A model generated the notes under the pieces. That model was given only the letters and a program-made list of their open reading frames with translations. It made no database searches and was not told the DNA's origin. Both the position numbers and the translations under genes were made by a program. A stretch of 64,000 nt of DNA from Eurosta solidaginis (taxonomy: Eukaryota; Arthropoda; Insecta; Diptera; Tephritidae). Positions 34,265-45,335 of the stretch are shown one piece after another; within the stretch, counting starts at the first letter, position 1, and the number at the start of each line of letters is the position of its first letter. The stretch covers positions 146,466,941-146,530,940 of the forward strand of contig NC_090320.1 in assembly GCF_040869045.1 (NCBI RefSeq). The letters are read 5' to 3'.

Positions 34265-36062
34265 TCACCCTTTTCTGCATATCGATCTTGATGTCATGGT
34301 CAACCAAGAAGTCCACTCCCATATGACTTCATCAACGATCTCCGCCACAAAGAATTTGTGTAAAACCATGACCTTCCCAATTAAAACTTCACAGATCACT
34401 TCCCCCCGGACTTGGTTATACGCCCCGGACTTGATCGTACGCAACCTCGCTCCAGGTAATGACTTTGCTCTCCTGTAGACCAAATCAGATCGAATTAAGG
34501 AATGAGATGCGCCCGTATCTACAGTCAGTACATGTTGTTTACCATCCACATTCCTTATGACGGTAAGACTGCTCGATATTCTACCAATTTGCAACACAGG
34601 TATCATAGTGCATTCAATAGTTGGATCTAGCTCTCGATCTCTACCTCTTACTCGCTCTTGCTCATATCCTCCGGCTTTGCGTTTACGGCCACCCAAGTTG
34701 GAACTACCAGGACCAAGATCGCAATGACGTGCAATGTGACCGGGCTTCCCGCATTTGAAGCATTTGATAACTTTTTCACTCCTTTTTTGCGATCCTTTCA
34801 GCGCCTCCAATATTGCGTCTACCCACTCTGACCTTTATACCTCCACACGGCGTGCTTTGAAAGCTGGCTTACTCAAAAGTGACGCTGTTTCTTGAGTCTG
34901 TGCAAAGGATACCGTTTCTTCCAATGTGGGTTTTGTGTTTGCATATGTCGCTCGCTTCGTTTCTACGTCCCGTATGCCATTTATAAAACTCTAGATTTTT
35001 ACCCTGTCGGTGTACTCCACGGGTGCGTCCGCATTTCCCAAATGTGCCAACCTTTCAACATCCGAGGCAAATTCCTGCAAAGTCTCATTCGCTTTTTGGT
35101 AGCGGTTTTGCAACTCAATTTGGAATATCTGTTTTCTATGCTCGCTTCCATAACGTCGTTCTACAGCACCCATCAATGCTTCATGATTGTTCCGTTCGTA
35201 CTCTGGAATCGTCTGTAAGATTTCCGCTGCAGTCCCTTTCAGTGCGACGAACAGTGCAGCAACTTTATCTTCCGCATTCCAGTTGTTCGCTGCTGCGGTC
35301 TTTTCAAACTGTAGCTTGAAGACCTGGAAAGGAACAGAACCGTCAAAGGATAGTGTTTTTACCTTTGGATTACTCGCTGAAACTGCTGGCCGGTTTATTT
35401 GCAACTCCTGTATGCGATCTTTCAAAGCATCCATCTCGGCTTCCATTTTATCTTGTCGTTCATTAAAAGCCTCCAGCTGCGATGAGACTTTTGTTTCCTG
35501 TGCCTCCAGCTTCGTTGAGATACGCTCTTCCTGTGCTTCGAGTTGTAATGTTATGCGTGCCTCTTGCTCTTTTAATTGTTCTGCAATTTGTGACGCCATG
35601 TGTGTTTTCTGATCATCCAATTGTGCTTCAATCTTCGATGTGATGCGTGTCTCCTACGATTCCAGTTGGGATGACATTTGTGACGGCATTTCTGAAATAC
35701 GCGTTTCGTGTGCTTCGACCTTTGATATTATTCGTGTCTCTTGGGATTCTATCTTGGATGTTATACGGTTCTCCTGCGATTCCAGTTGGGGTGCCACTGT
35801 TAATATTTGTGCAGATATTGCAGCCAAAATCATGTTCAAGTCTGTGCTCGTAACTGTCTGCGATGTTTCGTTTTTCTCTTCAATTTTTGTTGTTGTCTCG
35901 TCCCCATCAGGATAAAAGACATACTGGTCCACATCAATTCCTTGCGACTCCATTACCTCTCGTAGCCGTGCTTGAAGTTCGATCTTATTGCCGGTTGTAT
36001 TCAATCCACGGTTCTCCAACTCCTTTTCAGTTGCTGGATCTTCAATTCACTGAACTTGCCAT
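34265..36062 (-). pseudogene. Gag and protease of the inverted element
   Basis: Same layout as the plus-strand Gag: start codon at 36,062, SAP-type N-terminus ('NRGLNTTGNKIELQARLREV'), coiled coil with 'QLEAQEERI' repeats, Gag domain ('FQVFKLQFEKTAAANNWNAE', 'LQEFASDVERLAHLGNADAP'), an intact CCHC knuckle ('CFKCGKPGHIARHC') and a protease start ('VDTGAS'). Breaks: two small deletions close to the start (36,020-36,060), and stops at ~35,654, ~34,991 and ~34,840. It keeps ~19 residues after 'SLPGARL' that the plus-strand copy lacks, and so shows what the family's protease region looked like. Confidence 0.85.
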
Positions 36063-36099
36063 GCCCTTGTTGTCCTCTGGAATTTATTCAACAATTCCT

Positions 36100-36112
36100 C
36101 TTCTGACACCAA
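36100..36112 (-). other. Primer-binding site of the inverted element
   Basis: On the minus strand TTGGTGTCAGAAG follows the LTR, identical to the site of the plus-strand relative over its first 12-13 bases. Confidence 0.65.
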
Positions 36113-36113
36113 T

Positions 36114-36732
36114 TGTAACGATTTTACTTGCAAATCCTCTTATTTGCCCTTTTGCTAAGTTCGTATCACTAAACTATTGAATATATAGCTCCAATATTAA
36201 ATAATGGAAAAATGGGCTTTATTAAAGTACTTCATAATAACACTTATACTTTGCAACTAGCTGGATTAATAACCAAACTGATAGCTTAAACTGACTTTCA
36301 AAATAATACTGCTATGGCTCGCTAGATAGCATCTTAATCGAAACTGCTTGATGGCTCAAATCAAACTGAATTCCAGCGCCTCTACATTTGCTGCCTTTTA
36401 TACTCTCTGATTTCAACGTTCACATCTTCTAGCAGCTTCCATTTCCTGAATCTACTAGTTGCCATCAGCTCTCACACTTCTCAGCTGTAACTACAATTGC
36501 ACGATTTTATAGCTTCTCTCATTGCATACTTTCAGGAGTATCTCAGATATATGCATGTGTTTGTGCATTGATTCTCCGTTGCTCGTATACGTATATGGTA
36601 CATATTTGTAGACGCAATTATTGTTTCGTTCAGGTAGATACATAACGATTGATCTATGGATGTGCATGATATCACTGTTTAGCATCGGCTTAGAGATAGC
36701 AGCACCCCTTAGTTTTGCTAATATTCGTAACA
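36114..36732 (-). repeat. 5' LTR of the inverted element
   Basis: 619 bp, reading TGTTACGAATATTAGC to CGTTACA on the minus strand. It resembles the other family's LTR at both ends and in the U5-like part, but U3 is largely different, including many small deletions. Confidence 0.85.
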
Positions 36733-36736
36733 GTAT

Positions 36737-39135
36737 ATATATATATATTTTCACAATTTTAGGCACATTTTAACAGCTAGAAGCTTCAAATTTCAAATGC
36801 TTACGAGTATAGCATATATTGTTGTCTGAAAAAATCATAGATATCGGTTGCATATATAGTATATATCTCATACAATCGATTGTTCAGATAATAAACTTTT
36901 CGCAATTTCTACCCCATTGCAACACCTATAAGCTTCAAATTTCACTGATTGCTTACGTATATTGTATATATTGTTGTGTCAAAAAATCATAGAGATCGGT
37001 GATATATATAATATATATATGATGGTATATATAGTATATATATAGCATATATATATATATTTTTTTGCTATTTCGGCCCCATTTTAACAGCTAGAAGCTT
37101 CAAATTTCACCAAATGCTTACGTGTATTGCATGTACTGATGTCTGAAAAAATCATTGAGATCGGTGGTATACATAGTATATATCTCATACAACCGATTGT
37201 ACAGATAAGAACCTTTGTGCAATTTCTGCACCGTTTTAACAGCTAGAAACTTCAAATTTAACCAAATATTTACGTATATAGCATATATTGTTTTGTCTGA
37301 AAAAATCATAGAGATCGGTGGTATATATATTATATACTTCATATAAATTGCCCCTTTTTTACGGCTAGAAGCTTCAAAATTCATTAATTTCATCAAATAG
37401 TTACACTTACGTCATATATTTTTGAAATACGTGATTCGTAGTCATAGTCCTTACATGCAGACCACAAAAAACGCGAAGCTTTGCATCCTCACACAAAGTA
37501 CCTGCCTATTTTTATACCTTTCATGAAAATGAAATGGTATATTAATTTGGTCACGAAACCCAAAATTGTAACTCCTTAAAGGGAAATAGATAGACCCACC
37601 ATTAAGTATACCGAAATAATCAGGATGAAGAGCTGAACTAATTTAGCCATGTCCGTCTGTCCGTCTGTCTGTTTGTATGCAAACCAGTCCCTCAATTTTT
37701 GAGATATCTTGATAAAATTTGGAGAGCGGGTGTATTTGGGTGTCCGATTAGACATTTGTCGGAACCGGCGGGATCGGACCACTATAGCATATATCCTCCA
37801 TACAACCGATTTTTCAGAAAAAGAGGATTTTTGTCATATCTTAATATATATATGATCATAATATATATATGATGGTATATATAGTATATTATACCATATA
37901 TATATATTTTTTGCGATGTCGGCCCCATTTTAATAGCTAGAAGCTTCAAATTTCACCAAATGCTTACGTGTATAGCATGTACTGATGTCTGAAAAAATCA
38001 TTGAGATCAGTGGTATACATAGTATATATCTCATACAACCGATTGTTCAGATAAGAAACTTTTCGCAATTTCTACCCCATTTTAACAGCTATAAGCTTCA
38101 AATTTCACTAATTGCTTACGTATATAGTATATATTGGTGTGTCAAAACAGCTGTGTTAACAGCTAGAAGCTTCAAATTTCACCAAGTGCTTACATTTATA
38201 GCATATATAGTTGTCTGAAAAAATCATAGAGATCGGTCGTATATATATTATATACTTCATATAAACTGTCATTTTTGCCCCTTTTTTATGGCTAGAAGCT
38301 TCAAAATTCATCAAATTTCATCCAATAGTTACGTTTACGTCATATATTTTTGAAATACGTGATTCGTAGTCATAGTTTTTACATGCAGACCACAAAAAAA
38401 CGTGAAGCTTTGCATCCTCACACAAAGTACCTGCCTATTTTTTGTTTTATATTTATCTTAAAAATCGTTTACATATGTTCAAATTTCTCCAAATGCTTAC
38501 GTGTATGGCATATATTTTTGTCTGAAAAAATCATAGAGAACGGTGGTATATATAGCATATATCTCATACAACCTATTGTTCAGATAAGAAACTTTTCGTA
38601 ATTACTGCCCTATTTTAAGAGCTAGAGACTTCAAATTTCAACGAATGCTTACGTATATAGTATATATTGTTGTGTCAAAACAGCTGTGTTAACAGCTAGA
38701 AGCTTCAAATTTCACCAAATGCTTACGTATATAGCATATATTTTTGTCTGAAAAAATCATAGAGATCGGTGGAATATATATTACATACCCCATATAAACT
38801 GTAATTTGTGCCCCTTTTTTACGGCTAGAAGCTTCAAAATTCTTCAAATTTCATCAAATGGTTACGCTTAAGTCATATATTGTTGAAATACGTGATTCGT
38901 AGGCATAGTTTTTACACACAGACCACAAAAAACCTGAAACTTTGCATCCTCACACAAAGTACCTACCTGTTTTTTATTTTATATTTATCTTAAAAATCGT
39001 TTAGGTATGTACGTCTGTTCAATATATATTTCTTATCTTATTCATCCGATTATTTGTAGATTACGAACGGGTTAAGATAATTATTCAGCCCCATTCATGA
39101 AAGGTATGAAGTCTTCGCCACAGCCGAAGACAGTC
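36737..39135 (+). repeat. AT-rich repeat array, segment 5
   Basis: Core units with one long module (~37,520) and two copies of the 'TTTTTATTTTATATTTATCT' segment (~38,440 and ~38,970). It ends with the family's terminal module (variant palindrome TTCGCCACAGCCGAA at 39,114-39,128, then 'CCGTCCTTACTTGTTT') directly against LINE coding sequence at 39,136. Confidence 0.85.
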
Positions 39136-40850
39136 CCGTCCTTACTTGTTTGTACTGTTAACGTTTGGTTTAATCATCCTGAGCCATATGTTTATGTATA
39201 TCGTGATTTCCGTTCTGTGGATACCAAAGTCTTAATCAGTGATTGTTCTTGTATTCCTTGGAATGATTGTTGGTATTTAGATACGGTAGATAAGAAACTT
39301 GAACATCTTAACCAAAACATAAATGTCGTATTTGATCGTCATGTCCCTACACGTACTGTCCATGTTTTAATAAATCTTGACCTTCGTTTAGTAGAAGAGT
39401 TATTTGTGCAATAAAAATGCGGAATAAACTGCACGCCAAATGCAGAAGGTCCCGAAATGATGCTTCATGGGCTTTGTACAAAGCTGCTCGCAACGAAGCG
39501 ACTGCCGTTATTAGGCGAGGTGGGCGTGAGCTTAGCACCTGCTAAGCGACCATATATGTATACGATAAGCGAGAGCACAACAGCCACTGCGTCAAAATCA
39601 ACGACAGCTCTTTTAGTTTGATTTCGATGGTCCAACAGTAAAGAAGTGTCGCACGCGCACTTAAAACAGAGTACCAAAGAATGCGTGTGACACATGCTCT
39701 CCGTTCAAGCATTGAAATCAAACTAAATAAATAATTGATTTTGCTTTCGTGCTCGCTACGCGTTCGTGTTTACTAACACATTCTCAATTTGGTAACTGTG
39801 TAAATGTAGTGGTGCCTACCGCTGGTTATTAGGCAGGCCAAACAGAATTTCTTTCATAGCAAATTGGATCCTTCTCTGCCATCAAAAGTGCTATGGCGTA
39901 ATCTTAAAACCCTAAAGGTCCATGGGAGAAATAAGGTGGAATGCAGTATTGACCCTGACATACTAAATAATTTTTTCATCCAGCAACAACTCCGGATCTG
40001 TCTCTCCTGAGAGAATGCCTTAACTAGTCAATACTTTTATTAATACGTTCGAGTTTAAGTGTGTTAGTGAGTGTGGCGTAATAAAGTCTATTTTGTCTAT
40101 AAATTCGTGTGCCGTGGGTAATGATGGGGTTTCTGTAAAATTCGTAATAATTTTCTTCCTTTTATTTTGAATCCTCTGACCCACATTATTAACCACTGTT
40201 TTACAAGTGGTTGTTTTCTTTCTTCTTGGAAGAAAGCAATAGTTGTGCCTGCCCCTAAGAAACCGCTTGCTGCGGATCCTTCGGGCTTCAGACCGATTAA
40301 TATCGTACCATAGTTTTCAAAAGTGTGCGAATCTTTAATGGCTGAACAAATATCTAAATTTGTTGGAGAAAACAAATTCCTCTCTCCTCTACAGTCTGGC
40401 ATTAAGCCAAAACACAGTTGTGCCATTGCTATGTTAAAAATCAGGGATGACATCAGACGGCCATTTGATAACGGCAACCTAAACATTCATTGCATGTTGG
40501 ATTTCTCTAAGGCATTCGATTTGGTCAACCACGGGCTATTGTGCTGGAAACTCCGTCACTTCTTTGCCTTTTCTGATAGTTCCGTTAAAGTCATAGCTTG
40601 TTACCTACAAAGTAGTGAACAAAATGTCAGAGGAGAGGAATCTTCGTCAGAATTCAAATTCATTAAAGCAAGTGTTCCTCAGTGATCAGTCCTTGGTCCT
40701 CTGTTATTTAGTATGTTTGTCAGTGATGTGTTTTCCGCGTGTAAGTTTGTTAATGTCCACATATATGCTAATGATATTCAGTTGTACCTTTCTAATCGTG
40801 TTGCGTTCCAGCCGTACAAACGGATCTCTATTGCAGCTTTGGTAAGAAAA
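39136..40850 (+). pseudogene. LINE ORF2 fragment: end of EN and RT core
   Basis: Pieces of one non-LTR ORF2 run through the stretch. After the AT array comes a linker ('YRDFRSVDTKVL', 'CSCIPWNDCWYL', 'RHVPTRTVHVLI'), then 'MRNKLHAKCRRSRNDASWAL', then, after a 308-bp insertion, 'QAKQNFFHSKLDPSLPSK', and the RT core with 'QSGIKPKHSCAIAMLKIRDD', 'CMLDFSKAFDLVNHGLL' and 'SVPQ*SVLGPLLFSMFVSD', where the Gly of PQG is a stop at 40,683. The YADD box is altered to YAND. Frameshifts and stops are frequent (39,413; ~40,000; ~40,130; ~40,310). Homology fades at ~40,843 before a T-rich tract. The type is CR1/Jockey group; the clade is not certain. Confidence 0.85.
39507..39834. mobile_element. 308-bp foldback MITE in LINE coding sequence
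   Basis: Insert 39,517-39,824 is flanked by a direct repeat GTTATTAGGC (39,507-39,516 and 39,825-39,834), and the LINE coding frame continues across it. The interior is largely self-complementary: TTAGTTTGATTTCGATG pairs with CATTGAAATCAAACTAA, and GTGTCGCACGC pairs with GCGTGTGACAC. A small perfect palindrome GCTTAGCACCTGCTAAGC lies near the left end. The termini themselves match only weakly (GAGGTGGGC against GCGGTAGGC). No ORF. Confidence 0.82.
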
Positions 40851-41814
40851 TGTTTTTTTTTTTAGTTTTTTTTTTTGCGTTTATATGCATATACATATGT
40901 GCACGTTCATGTGGCCAGCGATATAACGTGTGTTAGCAAAGGTTTTTTTTTATTAAATTTTCTAGAAAAGTCGGGTTGCATCCAAATATAAAGAAAGGAA
41001 GAATATCAGAGAAATTTCCAAATCCGGAGAAACCCAGACAAAAAGAAGAGTTCCATAAATTTTTACCACGTGGCTGGGAGGTGCCCTGCAGGTTTCCACG
41101 CCACAAGCCAATTATACACATATATGGAAACAGTAGGCAAACAACTATCCAAGTCAGCCACGTGAATATTCCCGGAAATCAGGATTGTTAATGCTTTAAA
41201 ATTCTTAATCACCGTCTAACACCAAATCAGCATTGCCGATGCAAGCTTTCGCATAAACGCATATATATGTATATCTGAATTCATAAAGCGATGTCGCAAT
41301 CAAAAAGATTGCAAACTTAGAAAAAATATATATATATACATAATAACGTGGATTAGTGATTAATTAAGATTTAATAATTCTGATTCCATTAATTCAAATT
41401 CTCTTTGGAATGATAAATGCTAGTTTTAACATACTAATATAAATATATAGAGTCATAGTAATAATAATTTGGTAAATCCACATGGCTCTCTTTGCCTAAC
41501 CTAACTCAACTTCATTGGGAATCCTCAACATTTTAGAATTTGATCTATCCCATATCATATCATAAAGTATTATCAAAGTTTAACAAAAAAAAAAATTATA
41601 TATGTATATGTATATATATGTAAAGCTAAATACAACTTTTTTTGTTTCTATTTTCAGCGCTTGTTTTGCGTTTCTAGTGTGCTCTAAATAAGAATAAATA
41701 CAGCACGTTTTTGAAAAAACTATTTTTTTTTTTGATGTTGCATTGGAAAGCACCTAAAACTTTTATTTAATTGTGCGAAAGTATATCTTTCATCCGTGTT
41801 ACAGATTTATGCAG
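40851..41814. other. Unassigned AT-rich DNA
   Basis: A T-rich tract, then DNA with ATATATGTATA-type runs. A 71-codon frame at 40,976-41,191 (+) is rich in Pro and Lys and resembles nothing known to me. No repeat of the named families is seen. Nothing here supports a gene. Confidence 0.6.
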
Positions 41815-42037
41815 ATAATATCCAGGGCCGCGGAGAGGGGGGGCAGCCAGGGCAATTGCCCTGGGGCCCGGAAGGTTTTTGGGGGCCCGGCAAGGCAAAG
41901 CAGTATTGACAGTACTCTAACTAGGATTTCATAAGTACATATGCACATATTTTGTTGCTACAAAAAATTGTTTTAAAATTGAAAATCACTTAACTAAAAT
42001 CATAAACAACCGATCATATACTATATAATATAGTCAT

Positions 42038-42147
42038 AGTCGAAATAAAATGTGATTTTAAGTTAGATAAACATTTTTGACACAATTTTATAAGCCCTAT
42101 CTGTCAAAAATGCTTAAACTAACTTAAAATCACATTTTATTTCGACT
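42038..42147. repeat. Short foldback, ~110 bp
   Basis: The arms of ~45 bp start AGTCGAAATAAAATGTGATT and end with the complement AATCACATTTTATTTCGACT, separated by ~20 bp. The arms are nearly perfect near the ends and less so inside. It lies in the hAT's left noncoding part and is probably a small MITE. Confidence 0.75.
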
Positions 42148-42225
42148 TCCCAACGGCTTAAATGGTCGCCATTTCCTTCAAATCATACTCCATACTACTC
42201 TAAAAAAACGGAGAAAAAGTAAAGC

Positions 42226-42483
42226 GTGATTGGCTCGTTTGGAGTGCAACAAAAGAAGCGCTTTTTTGTTTTCCATTCCGGCTTTTCAGAAAAATTTCCA
42301 AAAATACCGGATCAGCTTTGGCAAAGTCTTCAGGTTGGAAGAGGTAACACGACAAAATTCCTGAACATGAAAATAGTCAAAATCATAAAACTTGCTATAG
42401 AGTGGCGCCAATATGAAATGAGTATTCGAAATGCAAGTACAGTGGATTTTGTCTTAGCCCTTAAAAATGAAGCAGTTCGCTAG
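42226..42483 (+). pseudogene. hAT transposase N-terminal fragment
   Basis: Two overlapping frames carry the N-terminal part. In one, 'DWLVWSATKEALFCFPFRLF' matches the TTF-type zinc finger that opens DUF4371 hAT transposases, with one Cys changed to Phe. After a frameshift near 42,330, 'IEWRQYEMSIRNASTVDFVL' follows. The reading stops at 42,481-42,483, just before the SINE. The protein resumes after the SINE with 'RILGVVLFLGKQGLAFRG'. It would bind the TIRs and cut DNA, but this copy is inactive. Confidence 0.72.
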
Positions 42484-42829
42484 AGAGAGATAAATAAAAA
42501 AAAAATGTAAGGCTAGATAACCTCCGAAGAGATCTAAGGCCGAGCTTCTCTTCCAATTTGCGTCGCGCTCCTCTTGATTTTCTCTACATATTGGCCGGAC
42601 GGGACCTACACATATTTTATGGCGACTCCGAAGGGCATCTGCAAGGCAGATGAGTTTTCACTGAGAGCTTTTCATGGCAGAAATACACCCGGAGCGCTTG
42701 CCAAACACTGCCGAGGGGCGACCCCGCTTAGAAAAATTTCCTTCTAATTGAAAAACCTTATTTCTAAAATTTTGATGATGCTTTGCCCGAGGTGTGAACC
42801 CAGGACATACGGTGTAGTAGGCGGAGCAA

Positions 42830-42844
42830 GCTACCATCACACCA
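42830..42844 (-). promoter_or_regulatory. SINE pol III A box
   Basis: TGGTGTGATGGTAGC on the minus strand. Together with GGGTTCACACC at 42,801-42,791 (B box, ~28 bp downstream) it forms a tRNA-type internal promoter. The parent tRNA was not identified. Confidence 0.7.
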
Positions 42845-43108
42845 CGGTGCACAGTGTTTCGTGTAGAACAAGCTAGCTGGACAAAAACAAAGTTCTTATT
42901 CCAAGAAAATTTTAATGAGAAATGAAAGAAAACAAACAAAATAACGGGATTTGTGTTTTTTTTTTTTGATATTTTTGCTCATATACATTGAGTAATTGAA
43001 GTAAGAAGGCAGGAGTGGCCGTAAAAAGCATTGATTAATTTGCAAAATTCTTGTTGAATATTAAGCTTCATATTTCTTTTAAGTGAACACTTTTATATAA
43101 TTTTTTTT

Positions 43109-44697
43109 ATGGATTCTAAGCTCGAAGGTAAGTAAAATTTTTTAATAGTAATTCTTTCGCAATTAGAGTATTTTCAATATATTTAACATTCCTTTATTAA
43201 GATGAAAAGGTATTTTTTCTCTATATTTTTAAATTAGGGACAAAAAAGTTAAATACATCCGCGGACATCTGGGCTAAATTTTACATATGTTATAGTCGCA
43301 AGTATTCTCTAATAGTCGAAAGAAAAAACCGTTGCGAATTCTTTGCACATCTATTTAAAATTTTTTTTTTTTGTAGATTTAGTTATCTCTACATATAAAA
43401 TAGGATGTATGTACGTACCAGCTCCGACGAGATATTTTAACCTTTAAAGCTGATCTACAAACAGCAAAACCAATTCCCAGGTACACGGAACAAACACGTA
43501 GCCATAAAACACACAAAAATAAACGCGCAAGGTCAACAAGAGCACACCAAAAGCAAAAAGGCGAAGATCACTGACTTCAACCTGCCACAACCTACCGCAC
43601 CAGACAATAAGGCATAAAACAGGTACATACAAAGCAATCCTAATGCAGATATAACCACACAGGAACGCTACACAAAACAACCCAATTTGGTAGCATCTAC
43701 GACAATACCTGAATGTAATATAAATACTGCACAACTGATAACAAATCAGAACGATCAACGACACTTAAGATGGCAGCACAACAATCACCAACTATTCACC
43801 CTGTCGGAAAATCAACAACACAAAGCAGTTTAGTTATAACCGTACCAAGAACGGAGTTTTTTGACATTTGGGTTCAACATTCGAAGGAAACCAGATATTT
43901 TTATTTTATTTTTTCATTTAAAGTTTAAGCTTACAAATATCGGCATATTCGTCGAAGCTGGATCAAAAGTGGATCACTTCTGGAAGACATAAGGAGCGAT
44001 TTTTGAATAAAAACTTGGAGTGGCTTTCGGGTCCAGACTTCACATTTACAACAACGGTAGATTCAAAGTTGCCATCAGACCAACCAACCACTTTTTCATG
44101 TAACCCCGGCCCCGGAAGACGAAAGAAGGACTTTGTTAGCTGCAGTGAAAAAACCAAACGGCGTCGAGTGGATGACCTCTTGTAATCTAGAAGTCCTGGT
44201 GAGTTACTTTATGCGGCAGAAGTATCAACGCGTATGTCCGGCAACAGAAGTGTTGCTAACATTATAAAAATATCACAGGAAACCACTCAAATATCCGGCA
44301 AAAAGATGACATGTTAGCCAGATGCGCGATGCTTGAGCAATGTAGAAGCTTTAGCATACTACGTAGATAGCAATTCGACGACTCATGGGTACAAAACGAC
44401 TCGGAAGTGGAGCATCAAGGTAGGCCATAAGGTTTATCCATCATTTTTAGTCTAAGAAAAGCTAAGGCAGAATGCTATCCAAATGAAATTGATGTGGTTG
44501 AAACACGTGCGGAAATTAAAGTCCAGTCCGTATTAGATAAAACTGTTGAGCGTTTAGTTTTAGCTAATCAAGAAGTTTTTGTTAGTTTATTACCTACAAA
44601 CTTGACGTATACTTTAATCAGCAAGTGGGGTTGCGATGGAAGCTCTGGCCATAGCACATATAAACAAAAGTTGACATTGTTATTATTATTATTGTAA
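43109..44697 (+). pseudogene. Transib transposase remnant (RAG1-core relative)
   Basis: The protein is fragmentary. An ATG at 43,109 opens a six-codon exon followed by a donor-like AAG|GTAAGT (43,125-43,133). A basic segment at 44,100-44,185 ('GRRKKDFVSCSEKTKRRRVD') and 'LLYAAEVSTRMSGNRSVANI' (44,200-44,260) fit the N-terminal region of Transib proteins. At ~44,494-44,670 'VETRAEIKVQSVLDKTVERL' and 'ISKWGCDGSSGHSTYKQ' match the conserved block thought to hold the first catalytic Asp. After it the frame runs into a TTATTATT run and stops; the rest of the catalytic domain is deleted. Stops lie between the blocks. In active elements this protein cuts at the CAC ends. Confidence 0.78.
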
Positions 44698-44815
44698 TTC
44701 ACTTTTACATTCCTGACTGGTACTATAAAATAATTTTGTAAAAATTGTAGTGCCAGGATAAATACTCAAATAAATGCAATGGACAATTCTTACAATTTTC
44801 GCTTTCGCAAATTTA

Positions 44816-45004
44816 TTTTAACTAATTTCCCATAAGAAAATTTCTCACGATCTACAACAAAAACTAAATTATATTTAAAAATGTTTAAAAAATTCGACGA
44901 ATTTTCATATTTTAACTAATTTCCCATAAGAAAATTTATCACGATCTATAACAAAAACTAAATTATATTTAAAAAATGTTTGAAAAATTCGACGAATTTT
45001 CATA
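44816..45004. repeat. ~94-bp tandem duplication inside Transib
   Basis: Two near-identical copies start TTTTAACTAATTTCCCATAA at 44,816 and 44,910 and end with 'AATTCGACGAATTTTCATA'. It lies in the noncoding right part of the Transib element. Confidence 0.88.
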
Positions 45005-45335
45005 AAAAAATTAATTTTTTTTTCCGAATTTTTAGAATTTTTTAGAGTATTGAGATTTGTAGTCCATTCAATTTAAGTACAATAAAGTAATATTCTTAAG
45101 TCCTTTAAATTTTTTTGGATATATGTATGTCACTTATTCACACGAGTTACTGTATATGAAATAAGCAAATGATTGCATATGAAGTAAAATTTTGGAAAAA
45201 AATAAAAAAAAGAACATATGGCTGAAAAAAATTACGTAGTTGTAATAAATGACTGCATATGAAACGGAAAATCTCATAAAATAATTTTGTCCAGCTAGCT
45301 TGTTCTACACGAAACACTGTGCGGTGGCCGCAGAA

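Larger units (their letters stand above)
33189..36736 (-). mobile_element. Second SAP-Gag LTR element, inverted and diverged
   Basis: Body 33,193-36,732, flanked by the 4-bp repeat GTAT (33,189-33,192 and 36,733-36,736). It lies only 17 bp from the end of the plus-strand relative, in opposite orientation. It shares LTR ends (TGTTACGAATATTAGC... and ...CGTTACA), primer-binding site, gag layout and the same RT-less junction, but U3 differs strongly and many stops and frameshifts are present. The 3' LTR is 467 bp and the 5' LTR 619 bp because the 3' copy lost ~150 bp. Two independent insertions with one deletion structure suggest an amplified non-autonomous subfamily. Confidence 0.88.
42845..45326 (+). 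mobile_element. Transib transposon with RSS-like termini
   Basis: Body 42,850-45,321 (2,472 bp), flanked by the 5-bp repeat CGGTG (42,845-42,849 and 45,322-45,326). The 37-bp terminal inverted repeats are perfect. Each starts with CACAGTG, the V(D)J heptamer. On the left a 24-bp spacer and ACAAAAACA follow, one mismatch from the nonamer ACAAAAACC; on the right the nonamer position reads ACAAAATTA. A 5-bp GC-rich target duplication and CAC-RTG termini are hallmarks of Transib. Inside are transposase remnants only, so the element is decayed and internally deleted. Confidence 0.9.
42491..45335 (-). mobile_element. tRNA-derived SINE, split by Transib
   Basis: Reads on the minus strand from ~45,335 to 42,491, with the Transib (42,850-45,321) removed. 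A pol III promoter is visible in the tRNA-like head: A box TGGTGTGATGGTAGC (42,844-42,830) and B box GGGTTCACACC (42,801-42,791). The body carries 'GAAAAGCTCTCAGTGAAAAC' and the tail ends CTTACATTTTTTTTTTATTT. It lies in the hAT coding region, which continues on either side. A 5'-truncated relative is at 11,014-11,225. Confidence 0.85.

Noticed and set aside
40976..41191. 71-codon Pro/Lys-rich frame
   Set aside because: Short, with no similarity I can name and no supporting signals. It is left as unassigned DNA.
42780..42850. A functional tRNA gene on the minus strand
   Set aside because: A and B boxes are present, but the sequence continues into a SINE body and tail and does not fold as a clear cloverleaf with matching acceptor arms by eye.
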